Made by a program: the position numbers and the translations under genes
In this document: piece by piece, positions 24,717 to 32,999 of the stretch
Position numbering within the stretch: the first letter of the stretch is position 1
How the letters are laid out: every line of letters starts with the position of its first letter
DNA from: Sphingomonas sp. Leaf20
GTDB lineage: Bacteria; Pseudomonadota; Alphaproteobacteria; Sphingomonadales; Sphingomonadaceae
Direction of reading: 5' to 3'
Length of the DNA: 64,000 nucleotides
Assembly (NCBI RefSeq): GCF_001421535.1
Contig: NZ_LMKN01000009.1
Location: 636,496 to 700,495 of the forward strand
The notes under the pieces: model-generated
Told to the model about the DNA's origin: nothing
The model's input: the letters and a program-made list of their open reading frames with translations, nothing else
Databases searched by the model: none

Positions 24717-26159
24717 CTACAGCCCGCCCATCATGACATATTTCAGCTCGAGATATTCGGCGATGCCGTGGCGCGAACCCTCGCGCCCCTGTCCCGACGC
24801 CTTGATCCCGCCGAACGGCGCGACCTCGGTCGAGATCGCCGCCTCGTTCAGCCCGACCATGCCATAGTCGAGCGCCGCTGCGACGCGCATCGCGCGGCCG
24901 ATGTCGCGGGTATAGGCGTAGGCGGCGAGGCCGAATTCGGTATCGTTCGCGAGGCGGATCGCTTCGGCTTCGTCGGCGAACCGGATGACGCCCGCGAGCG
25001 GACCGAACGTCTCCTCGCGCGCGATCACCGAACCGGCCGGCACGTCCGCGATCAGCGTGGGGGGATAGAACAGCCCTTCCCCCCGCGTCCCGCCCGTCAC
25101 CAGACGACCGCCACGGCGTACCGCATCGGCGACATGGTCGTCCACCTTGACCACCGCGCGCTCGTTGATCAGCGGCCCGATCGTGCTGCGCGGATCGGTG
25201 CCACGGCCGACGACGAGGTCCGCCATCCGCTCGCGCAGCCGTTCAACGAAGCGATCATGGACCGAATCCTGAACGAGGAAGCGGTTGACGCAGACGCAGG
25301 TCTGGCCGGCGTTGCGGAACTTCCCGAGCATCGCACCCTCGACCGCGGCCTCGAGATCGGCATCATCGAAGACGATGAACGGTGCATTCCCGCCAAGTTC
25401 GAGCGACAGTCGTTTCAGCGTCGGCGCCGCCTGCGCGAACAGCATCCGGCCGACCGGCGTCGACCCGGTGAACGACAGCTTGCGCACCACCGCGCTGTCC
25501 ATCAGCGCACCGCCGATCGCGGCAGCATCGCCCGTGACGACATTGAAGACCCCCGCCGGCACCCCGGCCTCTTCGGCGAGTGCCGCGAGCGCCAGCGCGG
25601 TGAGCGGCGTCTCGGGCGCGGGCTTGAGGATCATCGTACACCCGGCCGCGAGCGCCGGCCCGACCTTGCGCGTGATCATCGCCGCGGGGAAGTTCCACGG
25701 CGTGATCGCCGCGGTCACGCCGACGGGTTCGTGCCAGACGAGGATGCGCTGGCTGGCCTTTGGCGCCGGGATGATCTCGCCATCGACGCGCCGCGCCTCT
25801 TCCGCGTACCAGCGCAGGAAGCTCGCGGCGTAGACGATTTCCCCCGCCGCTTCGGCGAGCGGCTTGCCCTGTTCCGCGGTGAGGATCTGCGCAAGCGCAT
25901 CGCGGTGGTCGTGCATCAGCGCGTACCAGCGCATGAGGATATCCGCGCGCTCCATGGCGGGGCGCGCGCGCCAGTCGACCAGCGCGCGCTCGGCGGCGGC
26001 GATCGCGCGTTCGGTATCCTCGCGCCCGAGATGCGGAACGGTCGCGATGACGTCGCCCGTGGCGGGATCGTGGACGGGACTTCCCTGCCCCGTCGCCGCG
26101 ATCCACGTGCCGTCGATCAGCGCATGGTCGCGAAACGGATGAAGCGTGCGCACCGTCAT
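24717..26159 (-). CDS. NAD(P)-dependent succinate-semialdehyde dehydrogenase family protein
   Basis: A 480-residue aldehyde dehydrogenase of the GabD type. The PWNFP cofactor motif is at residues 154-158, the general base Glu is at 254 (LELGG) and the nucleophile Cys at 288 (GQTCVC). GabD enzymes oxidise succinate semialdehyde to succinate, and the semialdehyde is also the end product of pyridine ring cleavage. The gene starts with ATG overlapping the flavin reductase stop by 4 bp and is last of a five-gene minus-strand unit. A related semialdehyde is equally possible as substrate. Confidence 0.9.
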   Translation of the reverse strand: MTVRTLHPFRDHALIDGTWIAATGQGSPVHDPATGDVIATVPHLGREDTERAIAAAERALVDWRARPAMERADILMRWYALMHDHRDALAQILTAEQGKPLAEAAGEIVYAASFLRWYAEEARRVDGEIIPAPKASQRILVWHEPVGVTAAITPWNFPAAMITRKVGPALAAGCTMILKPAPETPLTALALAALAEEAGVPAGVFNVVTGDAAAIGGALMDSAVVRKLSFTGSTPVGRMLFAQAAPTLKRLSLELGGNAPFIVFDDADLEAAVEGAMLGKFRNAGQTCVCVNRFLVQDSVHDRFVERLRERMADLVVGRGTDPRSTIGPLINERAVVKVDDHVADAVRRGGRLVTGGTRGEGLFYPPTLIADVPAGSVIAREETFGPLAGVIRFADEAEAIRLANDTEFGLAAYAYTRDIGRAMRVAAALDYGMVGLNEAAISTEVAPFGGIKASGQGREGSRHGIAEYLELKYVMMGGL

Positions 26160-26659
26160 GCGGCTTCCAGCACCGGTGCGGGATGATCGGCCATGCTGCC
26201 CCTGTGATAGATCAGCACGGGGCGCTCGGTCAGCGCGATACGCCGGACCGCGCCGATGACGATCGCATGATCGCCACCGTCATAGTCGCGCCACAGCGTG
26301 CATTCGATGACGCAGGCGACGTCCGGCAGCACGGGATTGCCGAGCTCGCTCAACGTCCAGTCGAGCGCGGCGACCTTCTCGGTCCCCTTCGACGCGAAGG
26401 CCATGGCGAGATCCTGCTGTCCGGCCGCGAGGATATGGATGGCGAAGCTCTGCCGGCTGAGGAGATGCGGGTAGGTCGCCGATGTCAACGCGGGGCACAC
26501 CAGCACCAGTGCCGGGTCGAGCGACAGCGAAGTGAATGCGCTGGCGGTAAACCCGGCGATCGCGCCATCGGGATCCAGCGTCGTGACGACGGTCACGCCG
26601 CTGGGGAAGCCGGCCATCGCCGTGCGAAACTGGGCGGGATCGATCGAATGGTCTGTCAT
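26156..26659 (-). CDS. Flavin reductase family protein (monooxygenase partner)
   Basis: A 167-residue split-barrel FMN protein. The pattern FRTAMAGFPSGVTVVTT (residues 11-27), GFTASAFTSLSLDPALVLVC and the final LIYHRGSM loop define the HpaC/RutF class, which reduces FMN with NADH and hands it to a separate oxygenase. The ATG at 26659 has GAAGGAGA upstream; a much longer open frame extends upstream but only overlaps the aldehyde dehydrogenase gene. It supplies reduced flavin most simply to the luciferase-like enzyme at 22905, with which it shares an operator sequence. Confidence 0.92.
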   Translation of the reverse strand: MTDHSIDPAQFRTAMAGFPSGVTVVTTLDPDGAIAGFTASAFTSLSLDPALVLVCPALTSATYPHLLSRQSFAIHILAAGQQDLAMAFASKGTEKVAALDWTLSELGNPVLPDVACVIECTLWRDYDGGDHAIVIGAVRRIALTERPVLIYHRGSMADHPAPVLEAA

Positions 26660-26670
26660 GTCTCTCTCCT

Positions 26671-28149
26671 TCAGCGCATCACGAACGGGTCGCCCATCGG
26701 TTGATCCGACAGGTTGACCCAGACGGTCTTGAGTTCGGTGTAATCGAGGACGGCGTGGATACCGCCCTCGCGGCCATAGCCGCTGGCGCCATAGCCCCCG
26801 ATCGGCGCCATCGCCGACACCGCGCGGTAGGTGTTGACCCACACGATGCCCGCATGGACATCGCGCGCCATCCGGTGGCCGCGTGCGAGGTCGCGCGTCC
26901 AGACGCCGGCGGCCAGCGCATAGTCGGTTCCGTTGGCAAGGCGGATCGCGTCGTCCTCGTCGCTGAAGCGCATGATCGCGGCCACTGGTCCGAACACCTC
27001 GTTCTGCACGATGTCGAGATCCGCCGACCCGCATTCGAGCAGCGTCGGCTCGTAATACCATCCGGACTGCGCCGCGGGCCGCTTGCCACCGGCGAGCACC
27101 GTCACGCCCTGCTCGCGCGCCCTCGCGACCATCGTCTCGACGATACCGAGTTGCTGCTCCGTCGCCATCGGTCCCATGTCCGACGACGGATCGAGCGGAT
27201 CGCCGATCGAGATGCGCGCGATCCGTTCGCGCAACGCGGCGACGAACCTGTCATAGATGCCGGCCTGCACGAGCAAACGCGACCCTGCGACGCAGCTCTG
27301 GCCCGAGGCGGCATAGATCCCCGCGACGGCACCATTGACCGCGCCTTCCAGGTCCGCGTCATCGAAGACGATGTTCGCCGACTTGCCACCGAGTTCGAGC
27401 GACAGCTTTGCGAAATTCTCCGCCGTTGCGCGCACGACATGGCGTGCGGTCGCGGCGCCGCCGGTGAACGCGACGCGACGAACCAGCGGATGACGCGTCA
27501 GTGCCGCGCCCGCGCCCGCGCCGAACCCCGTCACGACGTTGACGACGCCATCGGGGAAGCCGGCCAGTGCGACCAGTTCGGCAAAGCGCAGGATGCTGGC
27601 CGATGCGTGCTCGGAGGGCTTGATGACCAGCGTATTGCCTGCCGCGAGCGCGGGCGCGAGCTTGATCGCGGTCAGATAGAGCGGGCTGTTCCATGGCACG
27701 ATCGCGGCGACCACGCCGAGCGGCTCGTGGATGGTGAACGCGAACATGTCCGCCTTGTCGATCGGCAGCGTGCTGCCCTCGAGCTTGTCGGCCAGGCCTG
27801 CTGCGTAATGAAAGAATTCGGGGAGATAGGCGAGCTGTCCGCGCGTCTCGCGGATGAGCTTCCCATTGTCCCGGGTCTCGAGTTCGGCGAGTTCGCCCGC
27901 GTTCTCGGCAACCAGGTCGCCGAGACGCCGGAGGAGCTTGCCGCGCGCGCTGGCGGTAAGCCCGCGCCATGCGGTCGAACGGAAGGCGGCATCGGCGACG
28001 CGCACCGCGTGATCGACATCCGCGGCATCGCCGTCCGGAAGCGTCGACCACACCTCGCCCGTTGCCGGGTTGAGCGAGGCATAGGTCGCGCCCGACGCGG
28101 CCGGGACCGATTGCCCACCCACGAGCATCTGGAACGTGGTGGTCGTCAT
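26671..28149 (-). CDS. Aldehyde dehydrogenase family protein
   Basis: A 492-residue NAD-dependent aldehyde dehydrogenase. PWNSP is at residues 152-156, the base Glu at 252 (LELGG) and the nucleophile Cys at 286 (GQSCV). It is of the betaine/hydroxymuconic-semialdehyde dehydrogenase class, distinct from the GabD protein two genes down. The ATG at 28149 has GGAG 8 bases upstream; a TTG at 28155 overlaps the stop of the hydrolase gene. Two different aldehyde dehydrogenases in one unit suggest a pathway with two aldehyde intermediates, or one bifunctional product. Confidence 0.9.
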   Translation of the reverse strand: MTTTTFQMLVGGQSVPAASGATYASLNPATGEVWSTLPDGDAADVDHAVRVADAAFRSTAWRGLTASARGKLLRRLGDLVAENAGELAELETRDNGKLIRETRGQLAYLPEFFHYAAGLADKLEGSTLPIDKADMFAFTIHEPLGVVAAIVPWNSPLYLTAIKLAPALAAGNTLVIKPSEHASASILRFAELVALAGFPDGVVNVVTGFGAGAGAALTRHPLVRRVAFTGGAATARHVVRATAENFAKLSLELGGKSANIVFDDADLEGAVNGAVAGIYAASGQSCVAGSRLLVQAGIYDRFVAALRERIARISIGDPLDPSSDMGPMATEQQLGIVETMVARAREQGVTVLAGGKRPAAQSGWYYEPTLLECGSADLDIVQNEVFGPVAAIMRFSDEDDAIRLANGTDYALAAGVWTRDLARGHRMARDVHAGIVWVNTYRAVSAMAPIGGYGASGYGREGGIHAVLDYTELKTVWVNLSDQPMGDPFVMR

Positions 28150-28151
28150 CT

Positions 28152-28979
28152 TCAATCTCCGAGGGAGGGGTGGTGGCGCCCGATCGAGGCGAGGAAGTCC
28201 ATCAACAGCGCGTTGGTCGCATCGGCCATTTCGACGGGCATCATGTGCCGGGCGCCATCCACGATACGGAAGGCCGCGCCGGGAATGCGTGCGGCCAAGG
28301 CCCTGGCCATCGCGGGCGTCGATCCGACGTCATGTTCGCCGGTCGCGACGAGCGTCGGAACGTCGAGTCTGGACAACTCCGCCTCGCCGTAGCGATCTTC
28401 GGTCGCGAACAGACGGTAGGTCACCGCGTACCCCACAGGGTCATTGGCGATGAAGCTCGCGCGCAGGGCCGCGAGATAACCGGCGTTCTCGTGTCGGAAC
28501 TTCGCGCTGAACCACCGCTCGATCGCACCGTCGATGTTCGCGCGCGGACCGTCCGCGGTGACATCGGCCACCCGGGCAAGGATCGTCTCGCGCACGTCCG
28601 GCGAGCGGTCGAACACGCCGTTCAGGAGGACCAGCGCCTCGACCCGCTCACGGTGGCGCAGTGCCACGGCACGCGCGACCAGTGCCCCCATCGAGAACCC
28701 GATCAGCGCCGCTTTATCGATCCCGGCATGATCGAGCACCGCGGCGACATGATCCGCATAGCTGTCCAGACCCGCATCTGCGGGCGGCATCACGCTGCCG
28801 CCATGACCGAGCATGTCGATGGCGATGACCCGGTAGCGCGTCTCGAGCACGGGCACCTGCGCCGCCCACATGTCGCGCGACAGCCCGACCCCGTGGATGA
28901 GAACCACCGCAGGTCCCGGACCGCCGCTATCGTCATAGGCCAATGGCGGGTTCACCGTGTCGAGGACGGCCGTCATCAC
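28152..28979 (-). CDS. Alpha/beta fold hydrolase
   Basis: A 275-residue hydrolase. The oxyanion-hole HG is at residues 29-30, the nucleophile elbow GFSMG at 94-98 with Ser96, an acid in the GEHDVGS strand, and the base His in DGARHMMP. It resembles RutD and 3-oxoadipate enol-lactonase by pattern. In this context it could hydrolyse the amide, lactone or enamine made by ring oxidation. It overlaps the DUF1185 gene upstream by 4 bp and almost abuts the aldehyde dehydrogenase downstream. Confidence 0.9.
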   Translation of the reverse strand: MMTAVLDTVNPPLAYDDSGGPGPAVVLIHGVGLSRDMWAAQVPVLETRYRVIAIDMLGHGGSVMPPADAGLDSYADHVAAVLDHAGIDKAALIGFSMGALVARAVALRHRERVEALVLLNGVFDRSPDVRETILARVADVTADGPRANIDGAIERWFSAKFRHENAGYLAALRASFIANDPVGYAVTYRLFATEDRYGEAELSRLDVPTLVATGEHDVGSTPAMARALAARIPGAAFRIVDGARHMMPVEMADATNALLMDFLASIGRHHPSLGD

Positions 28980-29578
28980 GACGGCTGCCGCGCGGCCTTT
29001 TCGGCTGCGATGTCTTCGAGGTCCCGGTAGCGGTTCCCGATGCGCGGATGGACGCGGCCGCCATCCGCCGCGCCGAGTACGATGACGATCTCATCGGGAA
29101 GCGGTGCATCCGAGATCGAGAACTCGCCGGTGATATAGTGCGATCGCTGGCCCTCGTCGTCCTTGTGCATCATCGGCACCTGGATCGACGTTCCCAGCCC
29201 ACCACGCTTGTTGGTGAAGCTCAGATAGGACTTTGCCTGCACCGCGTCGCGATAATGGTTGCCGAAGCGCAGCGTGTGGATCAGCGCCGAGGCATGCTCG
29301 ATCTCACCGCCCGCGCCGACGACCGCCGCCTTGCCATAGGCTTCGATCCGGTCGGCGCCACCGATCGCAGCAACGAGGCGCTCGACGATCAACGCACCGA
29401 GATCGGACGCATGAGCGCGGATTTCGGGCTGGAGATCCTCGACAAAGCCGCGTCCGGCCCAGGGATTCTGCACGACAGCGGCGACCATGACGGTCGTGAC
29501 CGGGGTCCCGGTCTGCTTGCCGCCTTCGATGCGCACCTCTTCGACGTACGAGACGATCTTTCGAATGCTGAATGCCAT
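28976..29578 (-). CDS. Amino acid synthesis family protein (DUF1185/PF06684)
   Basis: A 200-residue protein with the features of DUF1185: SIRKIVSYVEEVRIEGG at the start, then VAAVVQNPWAGRGFVEDL, YGKAAVVGAGGEIEHASAL and a DEIVIVLGAADGGR strand-loop near the end. A structure of this family shows a chorismate-mutase-like fold, which is also related to RutC/YjgF and barbiturase domains; the reaction is unknown. The ATG at 29578 is chosen because AGGAGG is 10 bases upstream; the TTG at 29587 is too close. It is the first gene of the unit and faces the GntR gene across the second operator. Confidence 0.88.
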   Translation of the reverse strand: MAFSIRKIVSYVEEVRIEGGKQTGTPVTTVMVAAVVQNPWAGRGFVEDLQPEIRAHASDLGALIVERLVAAIGGADRIEAYGKAAVVGAGGEIEHASALIHTLRFGNHYRDAVQAKSYLSFTNKRGGLGTSIQVPMMHKDDEGQRSHYITGEFSISDAPLPDEIVIVLGAADGGRVHPRIGNRYRDLEDIAAEKAARQPS

Positions 29579-29611
29579 GTCTAGCAATCCTCCTGCCTGT
29601 ATGGTGTCTGT

Positions 29612-29621
29612 TGGTATACCA
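29612..29621. promoter_or_regulatory. GntR/FCD operator palindrome TGGTATACCA, copy 2
   Basis: A perfect copy of the palindrome at 22813-22822, placed between the DUF1185 operon and the divergent GntR gene. Its position just upstream of both starts suggests repression of the catabolic operon and autoregulation. Confidence 0.8.
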
Positions 29622-29677
29622 TAGGAATGGACAATGGCAATTGTTCATTTAAGAAGGTGGTCGAGGGGACACCGCCG

Positions 29678-30370
29678 ATGCCGAATGACGACGTCAATAT
29701 CCTGGACCGGATCGAAGCCCGGCCACAGACGCTGCGCCTGATCGCGCTGGACCGCGTTCGCGATGCCATTCTGGAAGGGCGGATAAGCCCGGGCGAACGC
29801 CTGGTGGAGCGCAACCTCGCGGAGCGGTTGGGCGTGAGCCGGTCGGTGATCCGCGAAGTCATTCGCAATCTGGAATCCGAGGGTCTCGTCGAGGGAACAC
29901 CGTCGGGCCCCCGCCTCGGCATCATCACGATCGACCAGGCCGAACAGATCTACGACATCCGCATCCAGCTTGAGTCCTCCGCGGTTGCGGCGTGCGCTCG
30001 CGTGGCTACCGAGGCCACCGTGGCGGCACTCAGGTCGGCGCTGGCGGCGATCGCGGACGCGCATGCACAGCAAAGCGCGATCGGCGCGTTACGCGCCACG
30101 ACCTGCTTCTACGAGATTATCTTCCAGACCGGCGGGCACGTCATCGCGTGGGAAATCGTCCAGCGCCTGAACAGCCGGATCAGTCAGCTCCGCGCGATGA
30201 CGCTGTCCGTCGTCGGGCGGCAAGCCGCTGGCCTCAAGCGGCTGGCCGGAATGGTCGATCTCATCGAACGACAGGATGCATCGGGGGCCGCCGCGGCGTG
30301 CCAGAAGCATGTGCGCGAAGCCGCCAAGATCGCCTGCGACAGACTGAGGGAAGCCAAGACATCGGGCTGA
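29678..30370 (+). CDS. GntR family (FCD/FadR subfamily) transcriptional regulator
   Basis: A 230-residue regulator with an N-terminal winged helix (about residues 18-85; LAERLGVSRSVIREVIRNLESEGLV) and a C-terminal helical FCD effector domain (about 93-220) with the DIRIQLESSA opening. FCD regulators usually bind small carboxylic acids and repress catabolic genes. The ATG at 29678 has GAGGGG upstream; an ATG at 29627 would sit within 5 bp of the operator and has no spaced ribosome site. It is divergent from the DUF1185 operon and probably controls both copies of the TGGTATACCA site. Confidence 0.9.
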   Translation: MPNDDVNILDRIEARPQTLRLIALDRVRDAILEGRISPGERLVERNLAERLGVSRSVIREVIRNLESEGLVEGTPSGPRLGIITIDQAEQIYDIRIQLESSAVAACARVATEATVAALRSALAAIADAHAQQSAIGALRATTCFYEIIFQTGGHVIAWEIVQRLNSRISQLRAMTLSVVGRQAAGLKRLAGMVDLIERQDASGAAAACQKHVREAAKIACDRLREAKTSG

Positions 30371-30514
30371 CGATCTGAAACCCATGCGCTTGGAGCCCCC
30401 TCGCCTGCGATGTGGGCTGCTCGAAGACCGGGACTGTTTCGGTGTACCAGGGCGTCCCAGGCGAGCGTAACGTGGACGAATGGCGTAGACACGCCCGCCA
30501 TCACAAAGGCCGCG

Positions 30515-30985
30515 CTATGAGACTGGAGCGCAATGCGGCGCAAAACTGCGCGCGAGTTCGGCAAGGCTGACCGCGCCAAGGCGCACGACGAGCAGGGCTT
30601 CGGCCTCGCGCAATGCATCCTCCACCGCCGCATTGACGACCTTCTCGACCGCGCAGGCGGCGTCCGGATGTTCGTTGCCGATCGCGAACAGACGCGGCCC
30701 CCCGACCGCGCGGTGAACATCGAGCAGCGACACCGCTTCCAGATCGGCCGCGATCGCCCACCCGCCCCCATGCCCCTTTTCCGACCGCACATAGCCCGCG
30801 TCGCGGAGGCCCGCCATCGTGCGGCGGACCACGACCGGGTTGGTACCCAGCATGCGCGCGATCGCCTCGGACGTCATCGGACCATCATGCCGTGCCATGT
30901 GGAGCAGCACATGGAGCATTCGCGAGAGGCGGCTGTCGGTACGCACGGCGCGATCCTTCGCACGCCGCGCGGGATTGGCAAGCAT
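30515..30985 (-). CDS. Rrf2 family transcriptional regulator
   Basis: A 156-residue regulator. The winged helix covers about residues 15-80 (SRMLHVLLHMARHDGPMTSEAIA and VRRTMAGLRDAGYV), with the GGGWAIA wing typical of Rrf2 proteins. No Cys cluster of the IscR or NsrR type is seen, only two isolated cysteines (ACAVEK and PHCAPVS), so an iron-sulfur sensor is unlikely. It is divergent from a methyltransferase gene 47 bp away, a pairing common in proteobacteria. It probably regulates that neighbour and itself. Confidence 0.88.
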   Translation of the reverse strand: MLANPARRAKDRAVRTDSRLSRMLHVLLHMARHDGPMTSEAIARMLGTNPVVVRRTMAGLRDAGYVRSEKGHGGGWAIAADLEAVSLLDVHRAVGGPRLFAIGNEHPDAACAVEKVVNAAVEDALREAEALLVVRLGAVSLAELARSFAPHCAPVS

Positions 30986-31005
30986 TCCGATTCACGATAC
31001 TTACG

Positions 31006-31014
31006 ATGTTACAT
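31006..31014. promoter_or_regulatory. Short palindrome in Rrf2/methyltransferase divergent region
   Basis: ATGTTACAT is a 9-bp palindrome in the 47-bp gap between the divergent starts, where an Rrf2 operator would be expected. It is short, so the assignment is weak. Confidence 0.3.
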
Positions 31015-31032
31015 GATTCGCGGAGTGCAACG

Positions 31033-31812
31033 ATGCCTGAGTTCGAGAACCCCGACCATTGGGATACCACGGCGCAACAGTATGAAAGGACCGCCCATCC
31101 CTTCACGTCGCTTTATGCCGAGGCGGCGCTGGCACGCCTCAGCCTGACCCCCGACAGCCGCGTCCTCGATGTCGCGGCGGGCACGGGTGCGCTCGCGCTG
31201 GCCGCGGCGCGGACGGGGGCGCAAGTGCTGGCAACGGACTTCTCGCCCGGGATGGTCGCGCGTATCACGGCGGCAAACCTGCCGAACGTCGAGGCGCGCG
31301 TCATGGACGGACAAGCACTGGCGCTCGAGGATGGCAGCTTCGACGCCGTCTTCTCCATCTTCGGCGTCATCATGTTTCCGGACTGGCGCAAGGGTCTCGC
31401 CGAGATGGCGCGGGTGACGCGCAAAGGCGGACACGGCGTGATCGCCACCTGGCAGGATCGAGGCGCGGCGACGTTCCTTTTGCTGGGCCAGATCCGCCGC
31501 ACGCTGTTCCCCGACCTCACAGGCATGACGATGCCCGAGGCGGTACAGGCGCTCAGCTATCCGGCCGATCTTGCGCGTGAACTGATCGCCGCCGGATATC
31601 ACGATCCCCGGATAGAGCATGTCACGCACGACTACCTGCTCGACATCGCGGCGCTTGCGGAGCCCGACACGCTCTTCGGCATGTCGCCCGACTGGACCAG
31701 TCTGAGCGATGCGCAGAAAGCCGCCGTCATCGGCGAGGTGCGGCAAATGGCTGCGGGCCGCGCGACCCTGCCGATCCCCTCGACCGCGTTGGTGGCGGTG
31801 GCTCGCCGCTGA
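31033..31812 (+). CDS. Class I SAM-dependent methyltransferase
   Basis: A 259-residue methyltransferase. Motif I is VLDVAAGTGALAL (about residues 44-56), then ATDFSPGM for the acidic ribose-binding residue, an MDGQALALEDGSFDAVFS segment (motifs II/III) and a FGVIMFPDWRKGL region as in UbiE-like enzymes. The ATG at 31033 begins at the conserved PEFENPDHWD; an ATG at 31006 in the palindrome is an alternative. Substrate is unknown. Its divergent Rrf2 neighbour probably controls it. Confidence 0.88.
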   Translation: MPEFENPDHWDTTAQQYERTAHPFTSLYAEAALARLSLTPDSRVLDVAAGTGALALAAARTGAQVLATDFSPGMVARITAANLPNVEARVMDGQALALEDGSFDAVFSIFGVIMFPDWRKGLAEMARVTRKGGHGVIATWQDRGAATFLLLGQIRRTLFPDLTGMTMPEAVQALSYPADLARELIAAGYHDPRIEHVTHDYLLDIAALAEPDTLFGMSPDWTSLSDAQKAAVIGEVRQMAAGRATLPIPSTALVAVARR

Positions 31813-31945
31813 TGGCCAGCGGCTCAAGCTTTACCGGTACAGGCGGGTCCGACGCCGTCATCGACCCGCAGCCTTGAGACCGCGCACGTCGGAAGCGCCG
31901 ACAACGACCTGGTAGCGAGGTATCAAATACGACACATTTAAAGGA

Positions 31946-32959
31946 TCAGAACGCGATCATCACCTTGCCGAGATGATTGGCCGCCGCGAAATAGCGGACC
32001 GCGTCGGGTGCATCGTCGAAGGCGAAAATCCGGTCGACGACCGTCGTCATCCGGTTTGCCACCATCGCGTCGAGCAGGTCGACGAACATCGCGCGGCTGC
32101 CATTGGCGATCCCGCGGATCGTCACGTTCTTCGCGATGAGCGACAGATAGTCGGGGATCGCCGGCCCCTCGCCCGGCGAAACGCCGACGATGATGATCCG
32201 CGCGTTGATCGCCGCGGCTGCGATCGAGTGCCCCAACGTGTCGACGCCGCCGGTTTCGATCACGATGTCGGCGCCCTTGCCCCCGGTCTGCGCGATCACC
32301 TCGGCCGCCCAATCCGCTGACGTCCGGTAGTTGACCGTGATATCCGCACCTAAGGTCCGCGCCGTCTCGAGCTTCGCGTCCTGCGACGACGTGATCGCGA
32401 CGCGCGCGCCGCGCGCCTTGGCGATCTTCAACGCCGCCAGCGCAACGCTACCCGTGCCGAGGCAGAGCACGGTGTCGCCAGCCTCGACCCGACAGATCTC
32501 GACGAGCGCGTTCCAGGCCGTCAGGCCCGCCGAGGCAAGCCCCGCGACATCCGCATCGGCCAGCGCGTCGGGCACCCGGATCAGCGCCGCCGCGGGGAGA
32601 ACGACACGCTCGGCGAGCCAGCCGTCATGCGTGATGCCGATATCGTGCGCAAAGACGTCCGACCGGAACGCGCCGTCGAGCCAGGTCGCGAAATGACCGC
32701 AGACGACACGGTCGCCGACCGCAACGTCCGTCACGCCCGCGCCGATCGCCACGACCTCGCCGACACCTTCGGACATCGGGATCCGGGTCTCGGGCTGCCG
32801 GGCGCCGTAAGTGCCGCGCAAGAGCTGAACGTCGCGGCTGATAAGACCGACGAGACGCGGGGCGACCAGCGCTTCGCCGGGCCCTGCGACGGGCGCGGGT
32901 CGGGTCGTCGCAACAAGACCGCTGATGCCGTTCTGGGCACCGATCTGAAAGGCTTTCAT
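31946..32959 (-). CDS. Zinc-type alcohol dehydrogenase / MDR family protein
   Basis: A 337-residue medium-chain dehydrogenase. The GroES-like N-domain has EGVGEVVAIGAGVTDVAVGDRVV (about residues 65-87), and the Rossmann motif LGTGSVALAALKIAKARGA follows near 170. The structural-zinc Cys cluster is absent, which places it with the quinone oxidoreductase-like or NADPH-dependent ADH group. The ATG at 32959 has AGGAGA 8 bases upstream and begins with MKAFQIG. The next upstream gene on the strand is an MFS transporter ending 40 bp before, so the two may be co-transcribed. Confidence 0.9.
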   Translation of the reverse strand: MKAFQIGAQNGISGLVATTRPAPVAGPGEALVAPRLVGLISRDVQLLRGTYGARQPETRIPMSEGVGEVVAIGAGVTDVAVGDRVVCGHFATWLDGAFRSDVFAHDIGITHDGWLAERVVLPAAALIRVPDALADADVAGLASAGLTAWNALVEICRVEAGDTVLCLGTGSVALAALKIAKARGARVAITSSQDAKLETARTLGADITVNYRTSADWAAEVIAQTGGKGADIVIETGGVDTLGHSIAAAAINARIIIVGVSPGEGPAIPDYLSLIAKNVTIRGIANGSRAMFVDLLDAMVANRMTTVVDRIFAFDDAPDAVRYFAAANHLGKVMIAF

Positions 32960-32999
32960 CGAAATCGTCTCCTGGTGAGCGCGCACGACGGGCGCATTA

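Noticed and set aside
24036..26186. A 716-codon plus-strand open frame across the PcaC-like gene and antisense to the aldehyde dehydrogenase
   Set aside because: It is in the wrong frame of the real genes and has no domain features.
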